64,000 bases of DNA, from assembly GCF_910594005.1 (NCBI RefSeq), contig NC_057847.1, positions 23,906,001 to 23,970,000 on the forward strand, read 5' to 3'. This document shows positions 34,905-47,419 of this stretch, one piece after another; position 1 is the stretch's first letter, and each line of letters begins with the position of its first letter. The position numbers were made by a program, and so were the translations under genes. This stretch comes from Cervus elaphus (taxonomy: Eukaryota > Chordata > Mammalia > Artiodactyla > Cervidae). The notes beneath the pieces are model-generated. The model worked only from the letters and a program-made list of their open reading frames with translations, was not told the DNA's origin and searched no databases.

Positions 34905-35610
34905 TTCTGCCTCCAAAGTTTTAGTAAAACATTTTTTTCATGAGGATCAAAATAGCTCATGCTTATTGCGGAAGATATGGAAAGGTACAAATACTATTTG
35001 GGGAGGGGGGTGGAAATCTGTGATTCCACTATCTGGAAGCAATCACTCAATTATTTCACTAAATTTCCTTCCCATGTTTTTCTAGTATATTTTCTTTCTC
35101 ATAGTTGAATTCATCATCTATACACAATGTCATATCCTGCCTTTTTATTTAACATTACAGCATATCCATAAGTTTTAATGGTAGCATAATATACTAAAAC
35201 ATTGATATTGCATCATTCCATATTCCATAGTTAACTATTCTACTATGTAGATTTAGATGCTGCCAGTTTTTCTCTATTACAAAAAGCACCACAATAAACC
35301 TCCTTATACATAAATCATGCTCAGCAAGAAAATCAATTAAAAAACAAATATTTGTAATAAAGGTAATGGGGATTCTTCAGACTTTTGTTACATTTTGCCA
35401 AATTTCTTTCCAGGAGGGTTGTATCAATTTACATCAGCAGTGACTGAGAAAGTTTGCCTTTCAACCTTTATCATGGCTATTGTTACATTTAATCTTTGCT
35501 AATAGATAGGTGGAAAATTAGTCATACAGTAACGTTCCTGCTTGAATTTACAGATGGAAGTTGCTTTTTTTGCATGTTTTTTAATGTAATATTCTTCTTC
35601 AGAAGTTATG
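34905..35610 (-). mobile_element. Ancient L1 (L1ME/L1MC-like) 3' end, antisense
   Basis: Landmarks in antisense order: 'aatagctcatgcttattgcggaagatatggaaaggtac', 'tatcctgcctttttatttaacattac', 'gctgccagtttttctctattac', 'ccaggagggttgtatcaatttacatcagcagtg'. No frame survives. Confidence 0.6.
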
Positions 35611-36221
35611 CTAATTCCCCTGAATTATTACAGTTTTAGACATGTCATGAAGCCATCATAAGCCCTTGAGCTTTCTGTTGCCTCCTAAAATAAAGTGCAC
35701 CTGCCATCTTTATTTCATTTATTCACCCCATCTAGTCATGCAATCCTTAGACAGTCTTTATAGAAAACACTTTGACAAAGTATCAAGTCTTTAAAATATT
35801 TATATCATTTAACCCCACAGATTTTCTTCCAGTAAAATGCCTTCTGAGGACCAGTCACATTTGATTTGTTTTCTAAAGAAATGAGGAAAGTAATCCCCAA
35901 GGAAATAGCCCCCATCTTTTGCTTATCTTTCTCTCACTTCATTTCAAAAAAGGAAAACATATTACCAAGAACAGCTGTCTTGAAAATGGTGGAAACTAAG
36001 CAGGTGGTACCACCTGTAGCTATGAAATCACAAGCTCTGTACAAGGCTCCAGTTGAGCTGATATCCAGCTATTCTCAATTTTGTTGGGAACAGTGTCAAG
36101 CCTGGACAAATTCCAGTTCAGAATTCTCCAGATAGACAGATAGATAAATGATAGATAACCACTGGAATAGCAATTAACAATCATCTCACTTTCTAATTTA
36201 ATTTTCATGAATCACATTTTC
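35611..36221. other. Unassigned DNA
   Basis: No recognised gene. A short (gata)n patch lies at 36130-36157. The 89-codon frame at 35866-36135 has no recognisable domain. Confidence 0.5.
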
Positions 36222-36500
36222 CCCTGACCACCTTATTTAAAATTGTGAGTACTAACCCTCCTCTTCTGCTGCTCTCCTCACACTTCTGTTCCCTTGAACC
36301 CACTTGACCTTTTCATTTCCTGGGACACCTCCTAACACATCATGTAGTTTACTGATTCGCTGCATTTAGGTTTTATTGTCAGTCTCCCATGTGAACGTAA
36401 GTTCCCTGAGAGAAAAGCATTTTCATTTGGTTTGCTGACCTATCCCAAGAGCCGGCAACAGTAGCCAGCAGGTAGTAGGCTTTCAAAAAACACAATTATA
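36222..36500 (+). mobile_element. L2 LINE 3' end
   Basis: 'cccctgaccaccttatttaaaattg', 'gtcagtctcccatgtgaacgtaagttccctgag', 'gctgacctatcccaagagcc' and 'cagcaggtagtaggc' follow the L2 3' UTR in sense orientation. Confidence 0.65.
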
Positions 36501-37429
36501 TGAAGATAATTTGAAGTAATAAATAGCACATTCATGTTTTAAACCAGTTTCTTCCCATAGAAGGATCAGAGAAAATCATGCTGTTATCCACAGCAATGGA
36601 AGAACTGAGACGGGACTCTTCAATACCTGTTGTCACTTCTTCGTTCTAATCCCAATGGTAATTTTCTTATGATATTAACAGCCAGCTTCCTCAAGGCTTT
36701 TTATTTAACATTGTTTTCACCTGTGGGTATTACCTGTGCTGGAGTGTCATTCACCTGAACTGGTGTAGGGGCATGAAGCAATGTATGTTTTATTGCCTGT
36801 GACTTTTGTGTTTTTCCATAGTTCTGCTGCGAGCAATAATAAGGAAACTAAAAAGCTGGTTCACTTACTGGAATGGACTATTATGTACTATGTAGTTATA
36901 GTTATCAACAGTATTGCATAAATTTAGAGGTATGCCAGATAATTAGCCACTACAGTTATTAAACCTTCAGGCATGGATGAGAGATAACTTGCAAGATTAT
37001 TATATATTTATTATATAAAATGCGTTGACGAGTTCTCCCCAAAATTATGCATACATTCAGGAGCAGAGTCATAAAACAGAACCAGGATGACAAAGCAGCC
37101 ACGGTGAGACTCTGGTGCAGGCCCGGGACCCCTGAGGTCCAGACCCGCGCGGTGTGAATACCATTGCTCCAGCGTCTACTGCTTTCATCTGCAAAAAGCA
37201 ACACACTGCCTGTGCCTTAAGATTTCTTAATAAAATGACAGTCCATTTTATAATCCCAAGGAACATCATGAATAGGAACTTTCAGAAGAGTGCCCTGAGG
37301 TACTGCCACTTCAAAGTTCCAGGTCCTGCCAGCAGCAGCTCATTGGTGAATCATGAGTACGGCTCCCAACCTCTCCGAAGATGCCTCAGAAGCTGCTGGT
37401 GACCTGTCCAGGAGCCATTCCCCCTTGGT
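36501..37429. other. Unassigned DNA
   Basis: No gene was seen. A few CpGs cluster near 37120-37155 (gggacccc...acccgcgcgg), too few for an island. Overlapping frames at 36959-37402 lack motifs. Confidence 0.5.
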
Positions 37430-37815
37430 CCTCCCCTGGAGAAACCCCCTGTTACTCTGGCTTCCAGTCTCCCCCAGTCGCGTGCTTCAGAGGGTGAAAC
37501 GTGGTATGTCACCATCCTGGCCAGTGAGACACAACCTTCTCGCGAGACCTTTGAAAATGTTCTCATCCCTAGTAAAGAGACACAGGAGAAGAAACAACCT
37601 CTTCACAGCCCTTGGTTGCTTGAGCTGGAGGTGATTGTTTCTGCAGTGGCTGAGAATGCAACCATTATCACACCCAGTACCAAGAGACAGGCTGGCACGA
37701 TGAAGATGGTCCAGCAGAGACACCTAAGAACCTGGTATATGATGGTGTTGCACAGCCGCTACCCCCCTGAAGCCCCTTGCTTCTGGACTTCTTATTACAT
37801 ATGATAATAAAGCCC
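37430..37815 (+). mobile_element. Ancient interspersed repeat, LTR-like (tentative)
   Basis: 'gaaaatgttctcatccctagtaaagagacacagg', 'gcttgagctggaggtgattg', 'ggcacgatgaagatgg' and 'cttcttattacatatgataataaagcccttt' look like an old dispersed element that ends in a polyadenylation-like signal. It explains the overlapping frames at 37353-37804. Confidence 0.45.
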
Positions 37816-37833
37816 TTTATGGATAGAATAATG

Positions 37834-38310
37834 TGATAGGCTGGGTAATGGCCCCCCAGAGGTGTCCATAGCCTAATTCCTGGCTTCTGGACTATATTAG
37901 GCTACAAGTCAAAGAGGAACTCAGGTTGCAGAAGCAATCAAGGTTGCTAATCAATTGAGCACTTAAATTAGGGAGATTATGCTGGATTATCTGGGTGGGC
38001 CCACTGTAATCACAATAGGCCTTAGAGTGGGAAAGGGGATCAGAGAGATGGCAGTGTGAGGAGGACTCAGCAGAACATTGTTGGATGAAGGGGCCACAGC
38101 CAAGAAATGCAGGCAGCCTCCAGAAGCTGGAAAAAGTAAAGAAACAGATTCTCTCTCCCCAGAGCATCCAGAAGGAAGCAGATAACACCCTGATTTTAAC
38201 CCAGTGAGACTGGTGTTGAGCTTCTAACCTACAAAACTGTAAAACAAATGTGTTGTTTTAAGGCTCTAAGTTTGTGGTAATTTGTTACATCAGCCATTGA
38301 ACCAACACAG
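37834..38310 (+). mobile_element. LTR-like relic (MaLR/MLT type, tentative)
   Basis: Starts TG and ends near CA (accaacaca). Landmarks are 'ggggagattatgctggattatctgggtgggccc' (slightly decayed), 'aatgcaggcagcctccagaagctgg' and 'ttttaaggctctaagtttgtggtaatttgttac'. No viral coding sequence is associated. It sits directly after another ancient repeat. Confidence 0.6.
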
Positions 38311-40097
38311 ATGACCACATACTTTTATCATTCCAATATGGGCACTTTTGAGCATGCAAGGGGCGTTAAAAGTCAGGACAGAAAAATATAGGTCAATTGC
38401 AAATGTCCTGGGAACACCTCACTTATTGCTTACATCACTGAATTGGGTTTTCTGATATTGTACCCCAAAAAGTCCTAATTATAGGGAACATGTTCCAAGT
38501 ATTGGCATCAATTCACTTTTGAAATGCTTTAAGGTATTAATTTCAACCAACAGAGAGCCAACACACAGGAATTAGTAGCTACCTCAACCTGGGAGCCAGC
38601 AATACATGTGAAGGCCTCCTTCATAATATGGAGAACCTAATGCCAAAATTAGCTTAGAAGAGAAAAGAAAGAAAGAACCAGTCCCCATTGCAAAAAGTTT
38701 ACAATCAAGTTGGAAAGACAAATGTCACGGAAATTAAGGACCTAATGAACTGATTTATGGAAGTGGCTCTTTCTTGGCAGCCCTCAGAATGTTCCTATGC
38801 CAATTTTTTTATTCCCCGAAAGACAAGGGAAATGAAAAACTAGCATTTTTCACTCCCTGGTCTAAGCATCCTTACTCCTAAATGCTGCAAGAGTTCTTTC
38901 CCTGAGTGAGCCAAAAGAAACAGAACGCAAGGGTTCACCATGAAAAGCTCAGTTAAAAAGAATTTGGCATTATAAAAAAATGACATTCAACCTTTGAATA
39001 TAGGAGGAAATAAATGTGCATAGGAAATTCACTGAAAGAAACTCTATCTTTAATGCAACTCTATCTTTATGCAAGAAAACCAGAATCAGAACTGCAATGA
39101 GCTTAGGGAATTTGCCTTGGGTATTTAAGTGAAGAACAGCAGCAGAATTAAGAGGCAAGGGCTAAATGCAAAGGAACCCTGAAGGAATTAACTCAGATTA
39201 TCTACCTATGAAGTAATGCAAGAAGAAAGAGGTAAACTCAGGGCTCCAGCTTGGGAAAGGAATTCCATTTCCTGGGATCACTGGAGCAGTGTGGAGTCCT
39301 AAGCACGGAGCCATCAGCCTGGAGAGGGTTCAGAGGCCCCTGGGCTGTGGCGAGTCTGGGAATTCCTGGGGGAGGGACTCCATCTCTCAGAACATTTCCT
39401 GCACTGGGAGGAATGAGGAGAGCTGATGGGAGAGTATTGATTTAGGACATGTATAGGAAGAGATTCAACCTCCTGTGAAGTCACCAAATCTGTCAGAAAC
39501 TGCCAGTCGACCTTTTATTTTAATTGATTTGTTCAGGTGTATTAGGAAATGTTTGGAGAAAAGCGAAATGCCCTTTGAAGAGAGAAGGCAAGCCTACAAA
39601 AAGACCCTCAGCAGGTTAGGTGAAAAAACTGCTGTGACTGAGAAGCAGGGTTAGAGAACTTGAGTATTCCATGCAAAATAACTTTTATACCAGAGCACGT
39701 GTCTCTGGGGACCCAGGCACCTGGAATTCAGCTCCTGATGTGTTTATTTCCATGAGAGGGGAAGCAGGGAGCATTAAGGATATGAATATTGATTGGCGGG
39801 GAAGCTGAAGATCTGGTGTAACCAGGGCATCTAATTGAGTCAAAAAGCTCCAGCCCCTCCAGCTTAATTTCCACCTGCACCACCGCAAAAAGAAACCACA
39901 ATTCCCATCTAGTTAATGACTTCTTCACTTTTGTAAAGAAAAATGGCTCTACTCCATCCTGAATCTTCTTGAACTCTCTATAGCCTCCAGCCATTGATCA
40001 ATAGCTATTATCTTCTACTTCTGAAGCATTCCCCCCCCCCCCAGTTTAGTCAGCTTCCTTTCTTCCTTCCTATCCTTCCTGCCTCCCTTCCTCTCCT
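38311..40097. other. Unassigned DNA
   Basis: No gene was seen. It contains a short tandem duplicate (about 39049-39075, actctatcttta..tgca twice), a C12 run (40031-40042) and a pyrimidine-rich tract (40050-40098). Confidence 0.5.
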
Positions 40098-40215
40098 CCC
40101 TCATTCATTCAATAAACACATATCCATACACCCCCCAAGAGTGCCAGACCCTAAGGGAAGATGAATAAAACCCAACCTGATCCACATCCCAGTGTAACAC
40201 TCTCCTCCGGCAAAA
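40098..40215 (-). mobile_element. L2 3'-end fragment, antisense
   Basis: 'cctcattcattcaataaacacatatcc...gagtgccagaccctaaggg' resembles the antisense L2 terminus. It is short and follows a pyrimidine tract. Confidence 0.45.
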
Positions 40216-41884
40216 GAGACAGAAAGGCCATCCCCATTTCTTCAGCTTTACCCTTTCCATATTTTCCCACTTGCTTTCCTAAGCAAGGCCCTCCCCAAAT
40301 ATCCTTCCTGGGCTTCATCAACAACCTCTTGATAGACTTCTTTTCTCAATAGAGGTACAGTGTAAACCTGCTCCAACCCCATTTCCACCACCCAACCCCA
40401 GAGACCCAGAATAAAGTGACACCTTAATTTGCCCATGGCCATGCTCCGTTTACCAAGCTAAGGCTCACTGCCGGATCACACACACAGAAGCTGAGACTAT
40501 GGCACCGGCTTTTGAGAAAAGAAAAGTTTGCAGCAAGGCCAACCGGCATAAAGAATAAGAGCAAGGCTCACAGATCTCCCTGATCCAGGCTTCCAGGAGA
40601 TATTTAATAGTTAGGGGAATTTGAAAACCAGAAGCTAATTGGCTAGTTTTCAATGAGAATATCTGAGCTACTCGGGCTGTTGGAAGCCAGATTTTCCCGA
40701 TTGAAGGACTTCTCATTTTGCAAAGGGCTCCAGTGACCTTTCTAGTCTTTAAGTTCTGTAGACTAAAGAGTCTTGGTTCCACTGTCATCCTGGAAACATG
40801 AATTCCCATCTCACACATACAGAATGCTGTCTTGTGTAAAATGACTCAAGGTTTGATTAATCAACAACCTATGAACAGAGGCAAAACCAGTTTAAGCTGG
40901 TGCTATTTCAATTTGATTAATCAACAACCCATTTAAAGAGGCAAAGCCAGTTTAAGCTAGTGCTATTTCATTCCTACCAAAAAAAAAAAGAAATCTTCCC
41001 CACCTGCTCCTACTGATCAGATGAATTCTTAGGAGCTTAGCTCAAAACTGAAAAGATCCAAATAGCTATACTGCTCACTCCACTTAACTCATTGTTGCTC
41101 CTGTTATCAGTGATGTACTCCAAACATATGCAAACATGTCTATCTTCTCCTGTTCGTGGACTGCTATTTAATTGCTCCATGGTTCTGCCAATTTTGACTT
41201 CCTCAAGAAAGTTCCTTTTATTTTATATTCTCAAAAGTGTTCAGTTCAGAACTGTACTCAATACAACATTTAAAATGTTGTTTACTACATCTTTGTCTCA
41301 TCATTAATTAAAAGTGGAAAATAAAGAAATTCCATCCCTAATTTACCACAGAGCTCTGCTTACTCATTACCATGGCAATGGTAGCATTTCAGGCTCCTTC
41401 CAGGCCAAAAAAAAAAAAAAAATAGGCCAAGAGTCATGTTGAACCCTCGTCATCTTCTACACGTCTTCTAGGACCATAGCAAAATGCTACCACTCTGAAT
41501 GCATCCCCTTTTTGTTCATCTCCTTCCTCTCAGTCCCCACAAGCAAGGCGTTAGCCCAAATCCTATCTGCTCTAATGACAGGAGTCCCATCTTCAAGAAC
41601 TGAAGATAATATCCACTACCTCACCCACTGGATTTGGCAAATGAGCCTCAACTGATGATGTAAAAATTTAGGTCACTGCGTAAAGCACGATGTACGGAGT
41701 GCTTTGAGGATGGCCAGGGCACATCAGATGTGCAGCAGTGTGGACAATTCCACCGCCCAGGCCCTTCACTTTCCACAGCACTTTCTGGAGCAGCCCCCCG
41801 TGGCAGAAAGTCACCAGTGGCCTCAGCCAGATGAGTCTGAATTTGAAAGCTGTATCAGCCACAAATAGTGTGAAATGGGTGGCA
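40216..41884. other. Mostly unassigned DNA
   Basis: No gene was seen. It contains the 60-bp tandem duplication (40852-40971) and an A run (41407-41422). The minus-strand frame at 40465-40818 (117 codons) has no recognisable domain. Confidence 0.5.
40852..40971. repeat. 60-bp tandem duplication with homeodomain-like palindromes
   Basis: Units 40852-40911 and 40912-40971 have a period of exactly 60 and differ at about 7 positions. Both begin with tttgattaatcaacaacc, which contains the perfect 12-bp palindrome ttgattaatcaa, similar to sites bound by HNF1/POU-class homeodomain proteins. Both end with agtttaagct(g/a)gtgctattt. Confidence 0.92.
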
Positions 41885-41995
41885 ACTCTTACCCTCCCTG
41901 TGCCTCAGTTTCCTCACCTGCGAGCTGGAGGTGATGCCATCTTCTTTACCAGATCCCTGGGGGCTTCAGGTGAGATGGTAAATGCCAGCATTATA
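41885..41995 (+). mobile_element. MIR SINE fragment
   Basis: 'tgtgcctcagtttcctcacctgcgagctggaggtgatg' is the conserved MIR core-proximal stretch in sense orientation. The 5' part is unclear. Confidence 0.5.
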
Positions 41996-42785
41996 GCTTT
42001 TTACCACTTCCTCTTGCCCTGCTCTGCCACAGAACCCAGTCTACATCTTGCTTCTTGAAGGATCACAGGGATTTCTCTCTGCTTCTGGGTAATGTTTGTA
42101 TTTTCATCAGATAAAAATAAAAGAATTTTGTTTTCTGATAAAATTAAAATGCTGTTCAGTGGCAGAAAGGAGGACTCCTTTCTGAGGCAAGTGTCAGAAA
42201 GCCCAATGCAAAGTCTGAACAGAAAGGGAATTACTTGTAACAGCTGAGAAGTCCAGGGTGGTGCCTGAGTCAGACCCAGCTGGACCGGGGCTTCAGGATA
42301 CCCCCGGGACCCAGCCCTCTTAGCTGAGCTCTGCTTTTCTGCACTTGATGCCCCACTCAGGCTCACAGTGGCCCACGATGGTGCAGCTATTTCTGCAGAT
42401 TCTGCCTCCCAGACTCAAGGCCACAGGAAAACCACCCTCCTTTCTTTTAGCTTCAGAAAAAAAAGAACTTGGATGAACTCCAATCAGACTAGCTTGGACC
42501 ATGGACCTAAGATAATTAGTGCAGTGGGGGAGCCGAGCTGGATTGGGCAGGCTAACAAGCAAACACCTGAGCAGTACCATCTCAGAGCACATGCTAAGTT
42601 CTGGAGATGATCAGTTATGATGGTAGATCTCTGCTTCGAGTTGGGGTGATGGTTCATGTCCAGTGTGATAGTAACTACAGGCCAGGGGAGGGTTGCTTCT
42701 GAGCAAAGAAGCAGAAGGAGGATTTTGGAAATAGCAGAATGATTTTCGAGGGCTTTGCCCTTTTTCTCTGAGCCAATCTGGGTCA
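41996..42785. other. Unassigned DNA
   Basis: Several overlapping frames of 80-121 codons occur on both strands (42001-42822). Their mutual overlap and the absence of any recognisable domain argue against a gene. Confidence 0.5.
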
Positions 42786-42968
42786 TGGCTAAGTGCACAG
42801 GTTCTAAGCTGCCAGGGTTCAAATCCTGGCTCTGCTGCTCTGTTGCTTAGACCAGTCTCTTCACTGTACTTCAGTGTTCTCTTGTGTGAAAACACTTACG
42901 AGTCTTCAGTAAGTAAAAAGCTTAAGGCAGGGCTTGGCCTTGTAAGCACTCAGTAAAACTCTGTTAAT
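42786..42968 (+). mobile_element. MIR SINE relic
   Basis: A well preserved sense copy: 'gccagggttcaaatcctggctctgctgc' (B-box region), 'ttgcttagaccagtctcttcactgtacttcagtgttctcttgtg' and 'aaggcagggcttggccttgtaagcactcagtaaa'. Confidence 0.7.
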
Positions 42969-44875
42969 GGAGATCTTGGGGACAGTGCCCACATCACTGC
43001 CATGGGTGGCAAACACCCATCACCTCTGGTGGATGCAAGTGGATGATTGAAGCTGGGCTGGTGGGAATGTCTTTGGAAAAACAATGACCCAAAAGCAGCA
43101 CTCTGGGTTTCCAAATCCCTTGCAATGTGAGCACAAAAACTTCATATTTTTTGAAGTTTAATTAAAACATGGTTAAAATATAAAATTTTTAAAGAATGAG
43201 GTATTGAACCTTCTAGTTCCTGGGTGCCTTTGCTCACTGAGCTCTTACACACACAGGCATCTAACATGTATTTCATTAAACCAAGAAAGCTAGAGGCAGG
43301 TTAATTGCATACCTGGTAGCAGTATTCATTACAGAGGCCCCTTAATCAGATGGTTAGCGTGAGTGATTCCCCTTGGAAGGTGACCTGACTAGTATCTAAA
43401 AACACTCAGATGTCCAGGCCCAGTTGATGGAGGGCAGGAAATGTAACCTTTGACCAGGCAAGTGGTAACAATGTTGCCCTTTCCGCAACCAAGAACCAAA
43501 GGAATTAAAATTGAGTCAGTCACCAAGTAGATTGCATTTAGGGTCACCTATAAATCTCTCAGAGGCATTTACCAAAATGTTTACTTTTCTTAGTAATTTA
43601 AAACGAATGGGGACAGGCTTTGTACCAAACATTGGAAAGAGAAACTTGGTTCCTGCTCTGTAGCTCTATCCAGCAATCTGGCTCAGTTCCTCTCAGTACA
43701 CTTTCCTAAGCACCTCCTCGACAGGATAGCCAGCAACGCAAATGACAGTGAATTCTTCCACAAATTAAATATACTCCTGTCCCTTCAGCTGGATAGGCGA
43801 AATTATTCTTCAGTGATATACATATGGGGCTGACATTGAATTTCTCACAAACTAAGGCAGAGATGGCAAAAATTCATTTCATGTAATTTATTTTAAACCC
43901 TCCTTTGTTTTCCAATTCTCCTTTAATAGCATTCAGATTGTGTTGTGCAATGCCACCAAGAATCTGAGTGGGACACAAGGGACCCAGTTCTGTGGTTGAT
44001 CCTGTTTGTAATTACACTGTTTATTCTATGGATGGGGGCAGGTCGAAGATGGAGAGGTTCTTTTACAGTTAGGTTAAAACTAAGCAAATGTGAGTAGAAA
44101 AGCTGCTTAAGACCTAATTTTCAGCCCTGTTCTGTATCAGAAGGTTTGGTTAGTAGAGTGTGAAGATTTAGGTCAGATTGTAACTCTGCTTACAGACCTT
44201 CCTCTCTCTGATGTTTCAATACTGACCAGACTACTTAAGGACTGATGTGAAGTAAATGTAGCTTTGATAATGCTTCCTACTTTGACACTACATCATGGTA
44301 TCCTGCTCAAGCAATGTATTGATTTTAAAATTGGCTTCCTGACTTCTAAGTAATTGTCAATTCTTTTTTTTTTTAATGGAGTTCCTGTCTACTGAATATA
44401 CATTCCCTTTTTGTTTTTCTCCTTCTGTAAGTGAGGTCCATTCTGAATCTCTCAGAATCATTTTGTATTCTTAAAAGAATCAAGGAAAGTGAATGGAGTT
44501 GTGATTCATCTCCAGGAATTTTCTCTACTGTTTCATGAAGATGCTCTTCTTGTTTTCATACTATCCCTAAATTTTGACTTCAAAACCTTATAGAGCAGTG
44601 GTCAAGTTGTGAGAAAGATGATTTTGTTTTCATATAACCAAGGTTTCTGTTTGGGTTTTACATTTGCTTTATGAGGATGGTGCAGTTTGCTATCTACTTC
44701 ATAGGCCCTCCTGGGGCAACATGACCAAGAATGAATTTACCTTGCCTTGCAATTTCACCTATAATGTGAACTTTAGGCATGGTGTCAGGTATGAGTTAGC
44801 AATGCCATGTAGATCTAGAAACTCCTGGTGACAGACAAGGAAAGAACCTGAGGGTTCAGGTCATTTCTCATGAAC
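42969..44875. other. Unassigned DNA
   Basis: 1.9 kb without a recognised gene or repeat and without an open frame of 60 codons or more. This could equally be old unrecognised repeat or single-copy DNA. Confidence 0.55.
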
Positions 44876-44885
44876 CCAGCTTCTA

Positions 44886-45121
44886 TTTTGTGTGTGTGTT
44901 GGTGTGCTAAGTCACTTCAATCATATTCGACTCTTTGCAACCCCCATGGACTGTAGTCTGCCAGGCTCCTCTGTCCATGGGATTCTCCAGGCAAGAATAC
45001 TAGAATCGGTTGCCATTTCCTCCTCCAGGGCATCTTCCTGACCCAGGGATTGAACCTACATCTCTTATGCCTCCTGCATTAGCAGGCAGATTCTTTACTA
45101 TTAGTGCCACCTGGGAAGGCT
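44886..45121 (-). mobile_element. Bov-tA SINE, antisense
   Basis: A full-length reverse copy starting in a (gt)n-type tail. The body is intact and the tRNA head at the right end reads gccttcccaggtggcactaatag on the minus strand. A perfect 10-bp target-site duplication, ccagcttcta, lies at 44876-44885 and 45122-45131. Confidence 0.95.
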
Positions 45122-45131
45122 CCAGCTTCTA

Positions 45132-46284
45132 CTGGTTTGAGTTATTTCTGAGATGGCCTGAGATTATCTCTTTATTAGGCACCCAGGTAGATGGAACTTT
45201 CTCTGCATGCCCTTAAAGTTTATAGAAAAATAATGAAAATAATAGCAGGAGTACAATCTATTACAGTGAGTGTTCCAACAGAGCCACCACGCTCCCCACC
45301 CCTGCAGACTGTTCTCTCTTCCAGGGACTCTTGAACACCTGCATGGCCTCCCTCTATTCAGGCCCCCAGAGGTCACCTCCATGTTTTCTCTCTGTGACTC
45401 TGCTTCAGCATATTAATTGATAATCATCCATTCAACAGTGTTTCTGGAGCGTTGGCAGCACCTCCCTTAGCCCCCGACAACCACTACCTGTGCCCGGGCC
45501 CCACCATCTAGAGACCTTGTTTAGGCTCATTTCCTCCCCTTTCAAGCCAGGCTCCAGGTACCCAAGACCCCAGAATTCCTTGCCCAAACAACCCTGAGGA
45601 GGAAGCAAAGGACTAGCTATGGTAGGTGGAGAAGGATGGATGGAGCTTGAGTATAATGCTGGGGTGTTCAGAAATGGAAGACAAAGGGGGAGTGGACCAA
45701 GGCCTAGGGCCTCCATTTGTGGCTTTTCCTCAGGTCCTGCATGCAGTGTTGAGTGGTGAAGGAGAGAGACAGTCTCAGAACTCCTGGGACCTCCAACCCA
45801 GCTGGGAAGACAGATGGGGGAGAGTCGTTAGAAGGGTGACAGGTTCTGCAAATGAGACGTGAAGGGGACCCTGGCAGCTTCTGCTGCAGGGTGGAGAGGA
45901 AGGCAAACCAGGCTTGAGTAAGAGGGGAGATGGAGGAGAGTAAAAGAGGCCTTTTCCAGGAAACCATGCCCAGAGTATCTACCCCAAATTTCCACCCCAA
46001 ATTTCCCACATTCTCAAGCCAAAATTCATACACTAGGACTCAAATACCTAATTTTCTTTATTATACACAAGTCTGATGTGCTAAAATAACTTTGATTTCA
46101 GCACTGTTTTCCAGTATAACTCATTCTCTTTCAAGTTCTCCTTAATTCACAAATACATATTTTTCTTCCATCAGCATGTGGCAGAGTGGTGTCTTAAGAG
46201 CAATATAAGAGCATTTTCCAATGAAGGAGGCTTCTTTTTCTCTCTTAAACTGCAGAGTGTACGGTCCCTACCTTGTTACCCATT
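45132..46284. other. Unassigned DNA
   Basis: No gene was seen. Overlapping frames at 45432-46033 (78-109 codons) lie on both strands without recognisable domains. GC is moderately raised at 45,260-45,960. Confidence 0.5.
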
Positions 46285-46425
46285 TCAGATGTAGTTTGAC
46301 TCCCAGTTCAATGACTTTAAGCATCTCATCTGTATACTGGGGAGAACAATGTCCATTTCAGGGGCTGGCATGAGGGGTAATGAGATGAAATACTTAAAGT
46401 ATGCAGCACAGAGACTGCAATAGGG
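46285..46425 (+). mobile_element. MIR SINE fragment
   Basis: 'gactcccagttcaatgactttaagcatctcatctgtatactggggagaac' and 'gggtaatgagatgaaatacttaaagtatgcagc' match the distal two thirds of a sense MIR. A Bov-tA follows immediately. Confidence 0.5.
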
Positions 46426-46433
46426 TAGATTTC

Positions 46434-46622
46434 AGTCCACCTGCAATGCAGGAGATGCAGGGTACGCAGGTTCAATCCCTGGGTCAGGAAGATCCCCTGG
46501 AGGAGGAAATGGAAACCCACTCCAGTATTCTTGCCTGAAAAGCCCCATGGACAGAGGAGCCAGGAGGGTTACAGTCCATGGGGTCAAAAAGAGTCGGATA
46601 CAACTAAGCGACTGAGTACAAT
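46434..46622 (+). mobile_element. Bov-tA SINE lacking the first part of the head
   Basis: Begins inside the tRNA-like head (gtccacctgcaatgcaggag), so the A box is gone. The B-box region ggttcaatccc (46469-46479) and the whole body to 'gagtcggatacaactaagcgactgagtac' remain. Target-site duplication is unclear. Confidence 0.92.
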
Positions 46623-47409
46623 ACAAGAGAGTAAATATTAGTCACACTTTTCTGTCTCCTGTTAACCTTAGAAACCCAGACTGGTTTTAGCTTTTGAATT
46701 AAAAAAAAAAAAAAGAGGAAAGAAAGACGCTATATTCTTCACCCTCAATGATACTCTGGTTCACTTTCATGCTATTAATAAGAAGTCATAATTTTATTTT
46801 CTACAAAGACAGGTACTTAATAATAAATACTTGCAGAGAGAGACTGAAGGAGAAACACATTGCTTAATGGTGAAAAGAAACACAATTAATGCAAATAATG
46901 TCATCCAGATTGCTGTGTTATTTACAACTAAATTTTTAATTTAAAATCAGACAAATGGATTCCTGACCAGGAATGGCATTTGGAGAAATATACTAGACAG
47001 AATTCACCTGGTGTTGCCAGGGTTATGGATTGCAAAAAAGTGAACAGACGTGGAGAAGATGAACATCTTTACACTTAGGATACCCTCTGAGTCAAGGTTT
47101 CCCTGCCTTCTGTTGCCATTTGGGGTGTAGACACTTCACAGCTTCTCATACCTACCTCTGGTCCCCATCAGGTTCCCACCTCCTAAACTCAACTTCTGAG
47201 TTTTACTAACAAGCCCTCCAAAGGTAAAATTCCAAGATAAAGCATTGCATTCTGGAATTATCTAAACTCTGAAAGTGCTGAAGACATGAAAATTCACAGA
47301 ATCATGGTTCTCGGTGGGTTGATAAATAGTACCTCTATCCTCATCTTGGGTTTCTGTTCTGTTATGGTAATGTAACATGCCACCTTTCTTGACTGACTAT
47401 CTCTGCCTC
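46623..47409. other. Unassigned DNA
   Basis: An A14 run lies at 46701-46714. No gene or named repeat was seen. Confidence 0.5.
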
Positions 47410-47419
47410 CTTTATGTAT

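Noticed and set aside
13375..38310. Possible intact endogenous retrovirus
   Set aside because: Only LTR-like relics were seen (13375, 22817, 37834, and 51371 farther on). They have no internal gag, pol or env sequence, and their family names are tentative.
41996..42900. Cluster of overlapping 80-121-codon frames on both strands as a gene
   Set aside because: The frames overlap in several registers without any recognisable motif, and part is MIR sequence.
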